DNA of 64,000 nucleotides, from NCBI GenBank assembly GCA_016584305.1, contig JACEEZ010018858.1:1-64000 (forward strand), given 5' to 3'. Of the stretch, positions 36,601-47,381 are shown piece after piece. Each line of letters opens with the position of its first letter. The first letter of the stretch is position 1. Origin of the DNA: Chionoecetes opilio (taxonomy: Eukaryota; Arthropoda; Malacostraca; Decapoda; Majidae). The notes under the pieces are model-generated. The model did no database searches. It was given only the letters and a program-made list of their open reading frames with translations, and was not told the origin of the DNA. The position numbers were made by a program, and so were the translations under genes.

Positions 36601-36967
36601 TGACGGCTAAATAATGTAGCGCATAAACATTTTCTCATTTTTTCTTTCAACTCCTTAGTGCTCAGCTATTTTTCTTTGTACTATTATTTTAAACACGGTT
36701 CCTGATTCTACACGCTTGCCTGATTATGTTGGTATATGATACTTCCCGATGTGGAAAATATCTAGAGCAGTGGTTCTTAACCTGAGGTACTCTTACCACC
36801 AGTACAAGGTGTAAGTACGAAACCTTACACCTGGGAGTACGAGACATGCGTACCAACAATTAAGTATCATATGTATAAGAAAGCTGGAATTATATATATA
36901 ATTATTTTGTCTGTCAACAATAATTGTCTTAATCACCTGGAGTCCAACGGTTTATCATTAATAGCGC
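33613..36967 (+). repeat. Tandem array unit 3, truncated
   Basis: Blocks A (33613-34950, interrupted at 33748-34225), B (34951-35545), half foldback (35546-35960), C (35961-36775) and part of D (36776-36967). It stops at TTTATCATTAA, where a different element begins. This copy supplies unoccupied sites for several insertions seen in units 1 and 2, notably TTAA at 36010-36013 and GTAGGTAA at 33605-33612 just before it. Confidence 0.8.
33748..34225. mobile_element. Long-TIR insertion enclosing a CCTAA-rich tandem repeat
   Basis: TGTCGTGTGGGCAAGTGTCT and its inverse bound the element. Inverted similarity runs about 95 bp per side, through GAATGTCTGTTTACTAA and GAAAACGGGAGTT. Between them a unit of about 99 bp is duplicated: AACCTAAACCTAACCTAACT, TTACCTAACCTAGCGGTCTG, then CCGAAAAGGG. 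It interrupts block A between CTCGGCCCGG and CAGCCGTCATGG. TCGGC recurs at the right flank, so a 9-bp duplication with later loss is possible (Mutator-like); that is inference. Confidence 0.68.
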
Positions 36968-37703
36968 GTTTTCGCGACGTTCACCACCCTGGTCCAGTCC
37001 AGTCTAGACCGGTCCAGGCTGGACTGATGCTTGCGAAAATACATAGAGACTGGCCCCGTCCCATTCGTCGTTCCTATTGGCTGGGGGATCGAGTGAGCAG
37101 TCCCCCGGGCAGAAATGCAAATATTTTTAAAAAGCGCGTTTTTACTTGACTTCTCAATGGGAAGTCAAGTTGCAGGGATGACTATGAAAAAATGAATGAT
37201 GAAATTTCATTTCATTTACCGTTAATAACACTATCTATAGTCGCCACTGCACTAATGTCGCAGGGGGGCATATATTAAGAGTTTTAGCATCACTACAGAT
37301 CACATAACGTGCACAGTACGTAGTTTACATTATCTACATAACACTATAGCTACATGTCTTCAATGACACATACAAGCCTGTAGTGATGCTAAAATTCGTA
37401 ATATATGGCGCCTGGTGACATTAGTGCAGTGGCGACTATAGTGTTGTTGACGGTACATTAATTGCCCAAGATGTTGTTTCAGCAAATTGCGAATATTGTA
37501 ATTTTTCGTGAAATTACTTTAGTCTTATGGTCGGCCATCATGGTGTTTCATGTCTTATCAGCAGCACGAGAAGCTCCCGGTCGTCTTCCCCGCTGACTAG
37601 TGCGCATGAGCCAGTTCTCCCCATACTGGTCCAACGTGGTCCTGGTCGCTGGGTTGGACCAGACTAGACTGGGCTGGAACGGTCCAATCCGCCTCGCGAA
37701 AAC
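36968..37703. mobile_element. TIR element at the end of the array, with a nested palindrome
   Basis: GTTTTCGCGACG on the left and GTTTTCGCGAGG on the inverted right, followed on both sides by CCAGTCTAGACCGGTCCAGG-like versus CCAGTCTAGTCTGGTCC-like words, giving imperfect inverted ends of about 50 bp. It begins where array unit 3 stops. The right side abuts Gypsy gag sequence. Non-coding. The interior holds another palindromic element (37218-37453). Confidence 0.6.
37218..37453. mobile_element. Nested palindromic miniature element
   Basis: Inverted arms of about 85 bp. The left arm has TATAGTCGCCACTGCACTAA followed by TGTCGCAGG, and GTTTTAGCATCACTACAG. The right arm has their inverses CTGTAGTGATGCTAAAATTC and TTAGTGCAGTGGCGACTATA. 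The loop of about 60 bp contains CATAACGTGCACAGTACG. Confidence 0.65.
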
Positions 37704-38301
37704 AGTGGCCGCCCGGGACCCATATCAACAATACGCTCGCCTTTTCGGCAGACCCTTCAACTGAGGCCACCGTGAGACGGTGGCCTCGCTTCAACCCCCG
37801 CATTGGCGCTTCCTCTTGGCGCCCGCAGTTTTAGCAGGAGGCGGCACCGGCCGGGCCAGTGTTGCCAGATTGCCAGAAAAGTCTGGATTTGTCCAGATTT
37901 TCGGGGTTGCAGTCAGATTTCCAGACTCATTAAATGTCCAGATTTTATTTGAATTTAACAAGAAAATCCCCAATATTTCCAGAATTTAGAGAGAGAGAGG
38001 GAGGGAGAGTCTGACGTAAGTCACTGTCACACAATTATTACGTCACCCAGAAGGCGACGGGTTCCTGGTCCGTTGGAAGCTGGTCCAATACATGTACCGT
38101 GCCGGTACCGTCCATCAGTCGTGAAGGCAAAGAGTCTAGCTACATTAGCATCTATTATGAGTTGCTTTCCTTCTCTAGTGAATGTGCGACGTTCTTCAAA
38201 AGATCGACAGCGAGTGGCGAATGCTAAGAAATTCACGAGACAACTCTTGTCAAGCTTTGGATTAAAGTGAGATGAATGACGTCCGGGGATGGAACCCAGG
38301 G

Positions 38302-38779
38302 CAGGGATGCTCGAAAATCCCTCGTAAGTGACAACTTATGAGTGTATGGGTACAATAACCGTACGAGGGTAGCCCGAGGTTAATGCTCGAACAGAGACGG
38401 CACTCCCGTACGATGATCGCTGGGCCTCTGGGTGGGGAATATTAGGGATATTCTAGGGATGTGTGGGGAAATTCTGCTGACCAATCACAGAGCAGCGCCT
38501 CGCATGATCTGGCCAATCACGTTGCTCTCAGCTGCCAGGGTCCCAGGGAGCCCGATAAATAAATTTAAAGAGACACTTCAAATGTAGCGAGACTGTTACA
38601 GTTTGTGTGTGCGTGTGTACGTCAGACAATGACACCACCACCACCGCATAATTATAGCGGCCAAACTTGTATAATGAACTATACGTTTTGATTAAAAAAG
38701 TCGACCGATATATATATTTAATATATTAGGTTTGCCCTAATATGAATCTATTACAAGTATAGGTATTGTATGTTAAATA

Positions 38780-38870
<91 letters not shown>

Positions 38871-39163
38871 AGTCAATGATGCAATAAACACATCACATTT
38901 CAAACAGGCAAGCATGAAATGGCTCTATAATACACAATAAACATAAAATATAGTGATACAACTTGTATTTTGGTGTTTGTTGATGTCTTGTCGTTTCAAA
39001 TCTCACTCCTAGGGAGTTACGGCTGGTCCCGAGCACCCGTAGCCTTGCGGTCTCGTACCAAGGGAGAAAATGGTTTGAGCATCAACCGTAGAGGCGCTAC
39101 GAGGTAAAAGCCTCGTAGGGTAATACTTATGGTCCCGTAACTCCTTCGAGCATCTCCCCCCTT
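38302..39163. mobile_element. Possible nested insertion inside the hAT element
   Basis: CAGGGATGCTCGAA at 38302 and the inverse TTCGAGCATC at 39145-39154, with further paired words (CTCGTAAGTGACAACTTATG against TACCCTACGAGG-like sequence). The interior has CGTACGAGG/CTCGTACC motifs, an AT microsatellite and no coding region. No TSD found. It separates the hAT N-side from its transposase C-terminus. Confidence 0.45.
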
Positions 39164-39189
39164 GTCTTCCCATTCCTGGCATAGTTCAT

Positions 39190-39370
39190 GATAAGAATGA
39201 TGTGTCTTTCACATTCGAGGCTGCAGCAGAGAGGGTGTTTTCCGCTCTCAACCGAATGAAAACCAAGACAAGAAATCGACTATCAACAAGTACTTTTGCT
39301 GGACTACTTCACACCAGATGCCTGATGACTGAGAGCAAGTACTACGATGTCAAAATATATGATTTCCTCA
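39190..39370 (+). pseudogene. hAT transposase C-terminal dimerisation region
   Basis: The plus frame reads FEAAAERVFSALNRMKTKTR, NRLSTSTFAGLLHTRCLMTE and YYDVKIYDFLIKSEY. The A-x-x-E-R-V-F-S ... K-x-K-x-R-N-R-L-S-x-x-T-x-x-x-L-L pattern is the conserved hAT C-terminal domain that mediates transposase dimerisation. It reads into an AT microsatellite with no stop first. The catalytic part is missing, apparently replaced by the inner insertion at about 38302-39163. Confidence 0.78.
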
Positions 39371-39383
39371 TCAAGAGTGAATA

Positions 39384-39466
<83 letters not shown>

Positions 39467-41138
39467 CTTTCAACTTTCGACTAGTTTTCATTGGATTTCC
39501 AGATTTTTTAAGCACAAATTCCCAGATAAATAGTAAAGGCCATCTGGCAACGCTGGGCCGGGTACTTCGGGTCGTGTCGGTGCGCACAAGACTGGCAGGG
39601 GTGAGCAGGGCTAGGAACCGCTGTTTTATGTTGAGTCTTCCCGCGATAACCTGAAGGTGGCATTTGGGGTGAATGAGGCGTCTTGTCGCGACGTCTGCGT
39701 TTCTTGTAGGTAGACATGACGCGCAAGCTGGCTTGGTGACGAGTGAATAGCGGAGGCTGTATTGCGGGTGGCTTCGAATGAGCGACAACAGGTGACCACG
39801 TCGTGGAGAGAGGCGCCTGTGTCGAGGGAGATAAGGCGTTGAATCAGCTCTTCAGCCCTCACGCCCATGAGTAAAACCATTTTCAGCTGGATCTCCGCGC
39901 AAGTCAGCATTACCAGTGCACAAGTCGACCTCCTCTGCCAGTTCCTTCAATCGCACGTAGAAATCGGAGAATGACTCGCCGTCCGCCTGTTTGCAACACA
40001 GGAGTTCACGGTGGCGTAGCGCCTCATTGCGTTGGCTCTTGAAGTGAAACTGTAGAGTGTCCAAGACCTCCTTCACAGTCAAGGAAGTGTCAGGTGCGAT
40101 CTCTAGGGTATGCTCTAGGATCCTTTGCACGTCAAGTGACACCGACATCCGTAGTTGTATGAGTTGCTTCTGTCGTGGCAGTTTCTGTAAGTCCAGCATG
40201 GTGGAGATATCTTGCCAAAGTCGACGCCATTGCCGGAACACTTGAAAAGAGGCATCAGCAAGTAATGTCGGGGCGCTGTGAGCCACGTGCTTGCCTGCAG
40301 AAGGCACGAAAGTAGGCGTAGCGCCGTAGCAGCCACAGGAGAAAAAGCAACGGGCGGGGCAGTAGTAGTCGTCGCGGGAGCTGTGACAGAGGGTAATGTG
40401 CAGTGGCGGGCGTCGGCTTCGTAGGAGGTTGGGGGTGAAGGAATGTGCTGCGCGCTGGCTGCAGGCTGTGTTGGGGGCAAAAGCCGCACCAGGGCTGTAA
40501 AGCGAGCATCTTCCTTCTTCCTCCTGGCCTTGTTGTCACGTCGACGTCTCTCCTCTTCACGCTTACACCTCTCCTCTTCCTGTGAACGACGAGTATTCTC
40601 TGATAAACGGGACTCTTCCAGGTACCGGAGAAGGGATGAGATGGCGCCGCTGAGGGGTTCAGCGGTCGGCTGGGGTGGGATGGGCGGCGATGATAGCGGG
40701 GAGGTGTCGAGGGGCTCCCAGGGGGGAAGCGATTTTCTCCTCTTCGTCAGAATCAGACCCACTTCAACGAGTGACGCCGCGGGGAATGACATTTGAAGGG
40801 AAACGAGACACTAAGAAGTACCCACCGTGCGTAGGATATCTCAACACCGGAATGTGGGTTGTGTGTGTGTGGGAGGGGTGGAGAGCTGGAGAAGGGGGGG
40901 CGGGCTGCCCTCTGTGCTTTTCAAGGTCACGAGGAGGCAAGGAAACCGCACGTACACAAAAACCCCGCTACAAAGAACGCCCAAACTGTACACACCTCAC
41001 AAAGCACTACACTTTTACACTACCGCAATGCACAATCCACGCGCTGTATATATATATCCACGGGCACACGAGCACGAGTCGCTGAAGACGAATTAATCCA
41101 GGGAGCAGAGCGTGGTGTCGTGGTGAGAAGTTGCCTTA

Positions 41139-41405
41139 AGGCCGGTTCCCACTAGCCCGTTTGTGCGGCCGCCGTACAACAACAATGACTAAGCATAAAG
41201 GTCGCCCGCACCGCCGTACCGCTGTACGGCTGCCGTACAAAGATAAAATCAAGTCATCTCTCCCGCTCGGCGGTGTCCGCTCGAGCGGAGGTGCAAAGTG
41301 TGCCCAGTTACCACAAATACCACTCAAGCGGTGATGATGGCGACGTCATTGTTGAGCGGTGTTGTTGTACGGCGGCCGTAGAAGCGGGATAGTGGGAACC
41401 GGCCT
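41139..41405. mobile_element. Harbinger-like miniature element, TTA TSD
   Basis: AGGCCGGTTCCCACTAGCCC on the left and AGGCCGGTTCCCACTATCCC on the inverted right. TTA lies on both sides (41136-41138 and 41406-41408). Interior words GTACGGCTGCCGTAC and CGCTCGAGCGG are themselves palindromic. It is non-coding and 267 bp long. The related copy at 19897-20184 is inverted relative to this one. Confidence 0.78.
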
Positions 41406-41406
41406 T

Positions 41407-41906
41407 TATGGTGACGAGCGGCTTGGTGTGTCGGGCTGGTTGTGTGAGTTGCTACCGGCATTCTCTGCGTAAAGTACCTGTGATCTGCGCTGTATTGCTC
41501 TTTGCAGTGGTGACGAGTGGTTAGGGGAAGGTTATTCCAGGGAGACGCATTACTTCCGTAGGTTTATTACTAGTGAACAGAGATAATCGGGACCCCCAGC
41601 GAGGAGCTGGTGTGGGTGGTCCGCGAGCCAGTTAGCAACTGAGTTACATATGTGGGCCTGAGGGGCATTGCGCTGTTGCCGCGTTGTGGCGCAGTTTTGC
41701 TATGTAACAATATGTGTAAGGTTTACTAAGAGGCGTGTAAATATGTGTGTGACTCTCTGGTTATAATCACATCCACAGGAAGTTAGGTTAATGTATAGAT
41801 AATAATCATCTGTGTCAGGCCTCAGCTACCTCGTCTTACTGTAGTGTTGGGTGGCTGCGTTGTCACCTCCTAAGGCTGGTGGATGGTTGGAGGCTGGAGC
41901 TCCAGC
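41407..41906. other. No gene seen
   Basis: Mixed-composition sequence between two miniature elements. No recognisable frame, RNA gene or repeat. Confidence 0.4.
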
Positions 41907-42931
41907 CAGGGTTGTGAACTGTACGAGAATTATCGTATTTGTAGGATAATTTGACTATCCATACGATGTACGATGTATGGGTGAGAATCGTACACGAAAA
42001 TACGATTATTGACTCACAAATATAATTACATTATAAAGTCATACAAAAATTGTCATCGCAAAAAAAAAAAAAAAATTGTCGCTGTCAACTTCCGCGAGAG
42101 AGAGAGAGAGAGTTTTGAGTTTGACTTTTGGTCCTTTGCATGACATGGATTTGGACCGTTGCTTGCCGCATTAGAACGCAGATTGTGAGAGGGTATTTAG
42201 CAAGATTAACCTTACCAAGACAAAGGTAAGACACTGACTTCTAACGGGAACCATACTGGGTTCTCTTCCGGCAGCGCAGTGTTTAAAGGCTGATTCACAC
42301 TGGCGTTTTTTCGGCATTTTTATCTGACGAGAAGTCGGTCTCTTGAAAGACCGAGCGATCGGTGTGATTTTTGTTGAAAACCTATTGCGATCATGACACC
42401 AGCCTCAGACCCAGACCCCTTCTCGTCAGATAAAAATGCCGAAAAAACGCCAGTGTGAATCAGCCTTAAGGGAAAAGGGAGATTGTGTTACTTTCATCCC
42501 TACACATGATATGATATTTCGATGACAACTGGCACACTATCATTATAAGCGCCAGCTGACACAGGGGATAAAAGAATAGAGGAGGAACAGGAATTACTCC
42601 TTTCTTTTGAGGATGATAGCTATGTAGAGTTATCGGGTTCAGCTTCTTCTGAGTCATTATATGTGTTACTAAATATATTTTTGTTTGATTTAATTTCATT
42701 TATTTTGGAAAAAATAAATTAACATGGAATTTTGTGTCATGATTGGATAATTATATATTTTGGTGAAAAGAGGAAATATTTTTATATGTGGAATGCTGAA
42801 TTCAATGATGTATATAGTTATCTACTGACTATTTTATTTTAGCTAAGGTTGTACGATAATAATCTATCTGAAAATACGATAATTTTGGTGGCTCGGTACG
42901 ATAATGTGAGTTACAAAAGTTCACAACCCTG
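41907..42931. mobile_element. hAT-like non-autonomous element with 8-bp TSD (1025 bp)
   Basis: The ends CAGGGTTGTGAACT and inverted CAGGGTTGTGAACTTTTG match and lead into ATTATCGTATTT-rich ends of about 100 bp. The duplication GCTCCAGC is exact (41899-41906 and 42932-42939). The interior is AT-rich, with an A run and GA microsatellite near 42060-42112 and a nested element at 42286-42467. No transposase is seen. Confidence 0.85.
42286..42467. mobile_element. Miniature element with near-perfect 46-bp inverted ends
   Basis: AAGGCTGATTCACACTGGCG and its exact inverse bound it, and identity continues through TTTTTTCGGCATTTTTATCT and GACGAGAAG. Only about 85 bp separate the arms. The flanks fit a TTA or TTAA duplication; the exact split is ambiguous by one base. 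Sits inside the hAT-like element. The near-identity of the arms suggests recent activity. Confidence 0.8.
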
Positions 42932-42946
42932 GCTCCAGCCTCCAAC

Positions 42947-43096
42947 TCACTCTCTGGGCTGTCGCTCCTGTCGCCGCTCTCCCTGCTCGCCTGTCGTCCT
43001 GCACGCCTCGGGGTTATCGCCAGAATGTTCCAGGTCCAGGGCACGTATTTGCTTCTGTAGTTCCTGGGCACGCTGTATCATTCTAGGGTAAAGCAT
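42947..43096 (-). CDS. Small unassigned frame, possible exon fragment
   Basis: A 49-codon minus frame with MIQRAQELQKQIRALDLEHS in the middle and an Arg/Glu/Gln-rich end. The first part would form a short coiled coil. No homologue is recognised, and no clear splice sites were identified. It directly abuts the hAT-like element. It could be chance; reported only because its composition is unlike the surrounding repeats. Confidence 0.2.
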   Translation of the reverse strand: MLYPRMIQRAQELQKQIRALDLEHSGDNPEACRTTGEQGERRQERQPRE

Positions 43097-43240
43097 GGAT
43101 CCTCAAGGCGTGCCACGTTCACCTCCTCCCAGTAGCTCGGTTTTACCGAGATGATGATGATAGATAGAGAGAGAGATAGATAGATGGGGGGGGGGAGGGG
43201 AAGGGGAAACAGACAGCCAGACAAACAAACAGACGTAATG

Positions 43241-43264
43241 ACACACACACACACACACACGTGT

Positions 43265-43302
<38 letters not shown>
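43241..43302. repeat. (CA)n/(GT)n palindromic microsatellite
   Basis: A run of CA repeats passes through CACGTGTGGGTG into a run of GT repeats, so the two halves are self-complementary. A GATA/GAGA patch lies upstream near 43155-43185. Confidence 0.9.
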
Positions 43303-43305
<3 letters not shown>

Positions 43306-44160
43306 TTTCTCTTGTATCACTGTCAGAACCGAAAATGGAGCAGAATGTTTTATGCTGTACAAATATAAAACAAAACTCCCCCAATCCTCGCGTTGAAAGA
43401 AACCCTGTACCGTGCCAGCCCCATGCATCACTGGGGCGGCCACAGTCATGGAGGGCAGCGGGGAGTGGGGGAAGGGGGCAGTACATTGGGAGGGGTGGGC
43501 AAACTTTTCCTGCACACTAAAGGCGGTTGCTACTCACGCCCTATTTTTCACCTACAGTATACCTTAGTGGTGTTAATGTATTGCATGAAAAGCCACCAGT
43601 TGCTGACTCGATAGACTATTCATGGTCGTCACATGAAAAGAAATATATAATGACTTTAAGGACATAAAAAAAAATGAAAGCTATAAGAGAGGATGTGAGA
43701 CTTTATTTAGCATTTCTCTCATTATCCTTATATTTGATTTTTCACGTTCTACCTTTCATTATTGAGCAGTGTCTAATTTATTTAAGCTTCAATTTGACTC
43801 ATGGTTAAAAAGGTTTAATCTCTTTCCTTCCTATAGGTTTTTAAGGTTTACTGTTACCCGCTTCCTCATTCCAACATTTATCTTTTATCTTTTGCGCTGA
43901 CTTGACTTTACGCGTTCCTTCCTTAAAACCTTTCTGAATTATCAGTATATTGCTTCTCTCCAATTCAAACAGTCTTCTACTACAAAAAATATAATTAGTA
44001 TTTATTGGAAGAATGTGTAGAAAGCGATGCACAACTTATTTCCTCATTCCAATATTTGCCTTTTATCTTTTGTGCTGACTTGACTTTACGCGTGTTTTCC
44101 TTAATTCCTTTCTGAACTATTACTATATTGCTTTTTTTCCATTTCAAACAGTTTTCTACT
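43303..44160. other. No gene seen; partial duplication
   Basis: Nothing coding. The sequence at 43857-44040 (TTCCTCATTCCAACATTTATC, GCGCTGACTTGACTTTACGCG) recurs at 44038-44170, and its end (TGTGTAGAAAGCGATGCACA) recurs at 44505-44527, so this is a local duplication framing the minisatellite that follows. Confidence 0.6.
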
Positions 44161-44470
44161 CTGTAATTCAAACAGTCTTCTCTATAATTCAGGCTTATAA
44201 AACTGGCTTCTCTCTAATTCAAACAGTCTTCTACTCTCTCTAATTCAAACAGTCTTCTACTCTCTCTAATTCAAACATTCTTCTCTATAATTCAGGCTTA
44301 TAAAACAGACTTATCTCTAATTCAAAGTCTTCTCTATAATTCAGGCTTATAAAACAGGTTTCTTCTAATTCAGGCTTATAAAACAGGCTTCTCTAATTCA
44401 GGCTTATAAAACAGTGTTCTCTATTATTCAGGCTTATAAAACAGGCTTCTCTCTATTTCAAACAGTCTTC
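44161..44470 (+). repeat. Minisatellite, about 28-30 bp unit
   Basis: Degenerate tandem copies of TCTCTAATTCAGGCTTATAA followed by AACAGGCTTC, alternating with TCTCTAATTCAAACAGTCTT. Around ten units, with variable length. Confidence 0.8.
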
Positions 44471-44536
44471 TACTGCAAAAAATATAATTAGCATTTACTG
44501 GAAGGGTGTGTAGAAAGCGATGCACAACTTAGGTTA

Positions 44537-45720
44537 GAACAAAGACTACTCTATACTGGACTTGCTACTCGTGCCCCGCGCCAAGCCGCCCATGACCAGT
44601 GGAGGCCAGTTTTGCGATTCCTGCAATTTTCGAACATCACCCCCATTTCCCTTCCTGTGGTTTATCAGTATAAATGATATATTGTTATCTTCGTAAATGT
44701 TTGTTCTATAATATTATCAAATAAAAAACAGTAAAATACACTAAAGAAATGCCATTATAAGAGAGTGAAGAAATATGCATGAACATATAAATTCACTTAA
44801 ACTCTTCGGCATTTAATATTTTGCGAGAAAACATTTCAGATGAAACATATCAATAGAGGCGGATTTCCATTAGCTATCCATTGATATATTTCGTTTTCTG
44901 ATAAACGAATTACCACCATGCATGAATTAGCGTTAACTAAAAAATAACATCATCAATCGGATCGGCAAGTAAAAAGGTGTTCCATGAATACAGTAGACTA
45001 TGGTTTATCAGTATAAATGATACACTGTTATCTTCGTAAATTATTGCTCTATAATATCAAATAAAAAACTGTAAAATACACTATAAAGAAATGCCATTAT
45101 GAGACTGAAGAAATATGCATGAACTTAATATTCACTTAAACTCTTCGCTATTTAATATTTTGCGTGAAGACTTTTTACATGCAACATATCAATAGAAGCG
45201 AAATTTTATTAGCTTTCCATTGATATATTTCGTTTTCTGATAAATGAATTAGAACCATGCATAAATTAGCGTTAACTAAATAAATAACATCAATCGGATA
45301 ATTTTCCCGATTGATGAGGTTATTTATTTAGTTAACGCTAATTTATGTATGGTTCTAATTCATTTATCAGAAGAAAAAAAAATATCAATGGAAAGCTAAT
45401 AAAATTCTGCTTCTATTGATATGTTTCATGTAAAATGTTTTCTCGCAAAATATTAAATAACGAAGAGTTTAAGTGAATATTAAGTTCATGCATATTTCTC
45501 TACTCTCTCATAATGGCATTTATTTAGTGTATTTTACAGGTTTTTTTTGATAATATTATAGAACAAACATTTACGAAGATAACGGTATATCATTTATACT
45601 GATAAACCATAGGAAGGGAAATGGGAGTGATGTTCGAAAATGTCAGGAATCGTAGAACTGGCCTCCACTGAAAATAGCCCAAAATGAGTAGCAAGTCCAG
45701 TATACAGTAGTCTTTGGTTC
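44537..45720. mobile_element. Foldback element with outer TIRs around R2 modules
   Basis: The outer arms GAACAAAGACTACTCTATAC and inverted GAACCAAAGACTACTGTATA continue through TGGACTTGCTACT, GTGGAGGCCAGTT and TTTCGAACATCAC to TGGTTTATCAG. That is about 130 bp of inverted similarity. Inside are one and a half R2 palindromes (44668-44960 and 45001-45607). This is the only copy seen with such outer arms, so it may show the full foldback transposon from which the array modules derive. Confidence 0.75.
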
Positions 45721-45803
45721 GAACTATTACCATTATCCGGCACGCCCGAGTCACGTACCACGAGATTTACAGACGCACAAACACACTGATATATCCTGCA
45801 GGA

Positions 45804-46046
45804 CGATATTCCTTAACCAAGGTCTTTAACAGCTACCACGAAGCTTACTATGGAATATATTACCCTATTTTTTTGTATAAGCTCTGTGTGTGCATCGTTT
45901 TTTCAGTATATTATTGGCTACAAGACGATATTCTTTAATTGAGCAAGTTTTTGGCACCTACCACAACGCTTACTACAATGGAATATATTGCCTTATTTTC
46001 TGTATAAGCTTTGTGTGTGCATCGTTTTTTCAGTATATTATTGCCT
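45804..46046 (+). repeat. Tandem duplication, about 122 bp unit, two copies
   Basis: ACGATATTCTTTAATTGAGC, ACAACGCTTACTACAATGG and TGTGTGCATCGTTTTTTCAG each occur in both halves (first copy 45804-45924, second 45927-46046) with a few differences. Non-coding. Confidence 0.8.
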
Positions 46047-46213
46047 TTGTGAAATGGTGTAACGTGTGTTTGGTTAAAATATAAATGTTATTCATATCAT
46101 TCATTCTATTAATATATGTGAGGCAAGTTGTTATATGGATGAAGTGCTTATAATTCATATATAAAATCTTTAAATAGCCAGTGTTGTAAGCTTTTCATCT
46201 TTTTATAATATCT

Positions 46214-46223
46214 GATTCCTATA

Positions 46224-46275
<52 letters not shown>
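46214..46275 (+). repeat. (GT)n microsatellite
   Basis: An almost pure GT run of about 60 bp, followed by AT-rich spacer to about 46530 with nothing recognisable. Confidence 0.9.
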
Positions 46276-46277
<2 letters not shown>

Positions 46278-46540
46278 AACAAATATAATTACGAGCATTA
46301 AGTCTTATTTTACTTACAAATGATAAATGAAGAATATGGAATAAACACTGTAAAGAGATAATGATAGTGTAGCTAAAACGTGAGGCACGGGAAATAAAGT
46401 GTCCTCTTAATGTGACAGGATCGCATTCACCCGGGCAGCTTTATACTCGTCACGTAATTTACGGAACATTAAACTTTAGTAAGCGTCTAACTCACTTTGC
46501 TAACAGGGGAAACACTGCCGATATTTCCCTGCCTTAATTC

Positions 46541-47381
46541 GAGAGAACTGGAACTCGAAATGCCAGGGGTCGCTGGCAGTTTAACTCACTTTTTTGATAA
46601 TAAGTTGGTCTACTGGAAAACAAAATATGGGCTTATTCCACTGCACTTAAAACACAAAAGTATAATATTAAGAACGATTTTCTTCTATATGTATATTGTA
46701 TAGAAGCCTGATTCTGTAAAACATTGTATATAACCAAATAACCAAGGAGGTTATAGTTGAGGAGGCGAGGTAAATGCTACTCTATGATATTATATAGTCA
46801 ATAACGAATGTTTAGAAGTTATCTATACCTAGGCAGTCATATTTTCCTGTTATTATTGTGTATCAATCAGATAGAAAGCCTGGAAGTGCAATGAGTCGAC
46901 GCGTGAAGTGGCAATGTTTTGATTCAATCTCCCCGCCGCGGCGTGTCGCCTCCACAATTATAACCTACATTGTCGCAGCAACAAGCCGATTTCGGCATTC
47001 TTTATTCTTCGTTTTTCCAAGGCATTGCTTATTGTATTTTGACAAGCGTTTGCCAGACGCAGCAGTACTGTCTTAGAAAACAGTGTGAACATCGCTCAAA
47101 TTTTACATGCCACAATATACATGTAAAAAATATATTAAGCTTTGCTACTCGAGGCGAGTAATTTGCATTAAATTGCTGTTATAGAACGTTCCATCGTAAT
47201 GCATGTCATCCATATAATTAGTAGAACAACAGAAGAACTATATTTTTTGGTATTCAGATGCGGTGCATCAATGTTTATCGCGAAATTAATTTATGAAAAA
47301 TATTAGTCGCGGAGCCAAAACACAGTAGACCAACCTTTGAGTTAAAACTGCCAGCGACCACTGGCATTTCTCGAGTTTCAG
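46541..47381. mobile_element. Non-autonomous element of about 880 bp, copy 2
   Basis: Long near-identity with 9539-10417, in the same orientation: AAAGCCTGGAAGTGCAATGA, GTCGACGCGTGAAGTGGCAA, AGACGCAGCAGTACTGTC. Its inverted ends again contain GAAATGCCAG and GGTCGCTGGCAGTT. A short CCCCGCCCACCACT stretch present in copy 1 is absent. Very similar copies about 37 kb apart imply recent transposition or a segmental copy. Confidence 0.78.

Larger units (their letters stand above)
37857..39555. mobile_element. hAT transposon remnant with 8-bp TSD (1699 bp)
   Basis: CAGTGTTGCCAGATTGCC on the left and CAGCGTTGCCAGATGGCC on the inverted right. Flanks are GGCCGGGC (37849-37856) and GGCCGGGT (39556-39563), an 8-bp TSD with one difference. 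Both flanks belong to one Gypsy gag reading frame. Internal sequence keeps only the transposase C-terminus near the right end. AT microsatellites are at 38786-38868 and 39386-39458. An inner inverted pair (GATGCTCGAA, about 38307 and 39154) suggests a further nested insertion. Confidence 0.85.
37704..40792 (-). pseudogene. Ty3/Gypsy gag, degraded and split by a hAT element
   Basis: Minus strand from a Met at 40790 (MSFPAASLVEVGLILTKRRK). A Pro-rich and Arg/Glu-rich coiled region follows (RRSQEEERCKREEERRRR). Then comes the capsid-like block FRQWRRLWQDISTMLDLQKL, HRELLCCKQADGESFSDFYV with RLKELAEEVDLC, MGVRAEELIQRLISLD and RRRRDKTPHSPQMPP. A zinc-knuckle start C-Q-S-C-A-H-R-H-D-P-K-Y-P is cut at 39563. 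Beyond the hAT element (37857-39555) the frame resumes below 37849 with G-A-A-S-C-stop-N-C-G-R, giving the second Cys pair. Several frameshifts are present. Protease and RT are not seen. A TATATATATCC stretch at about 41045-41056 could be the LTR TATA box on this strand, unproven. Confidence 0.75.

Noticed and set aside
41041..41100. Gypsy LTR promoter upstream of the minus-strand gag
   Set aside because: A TATA-like stretch is present, but no second LTR or TG...CA ends are visible, so an LTR cannot be delimited.
45714..46084. Two similar small frames of 64-74 residues
   Set aside because: They arise from a two-copy tandem duplication of non-coding AT-rich sequence; no recognisable motif.
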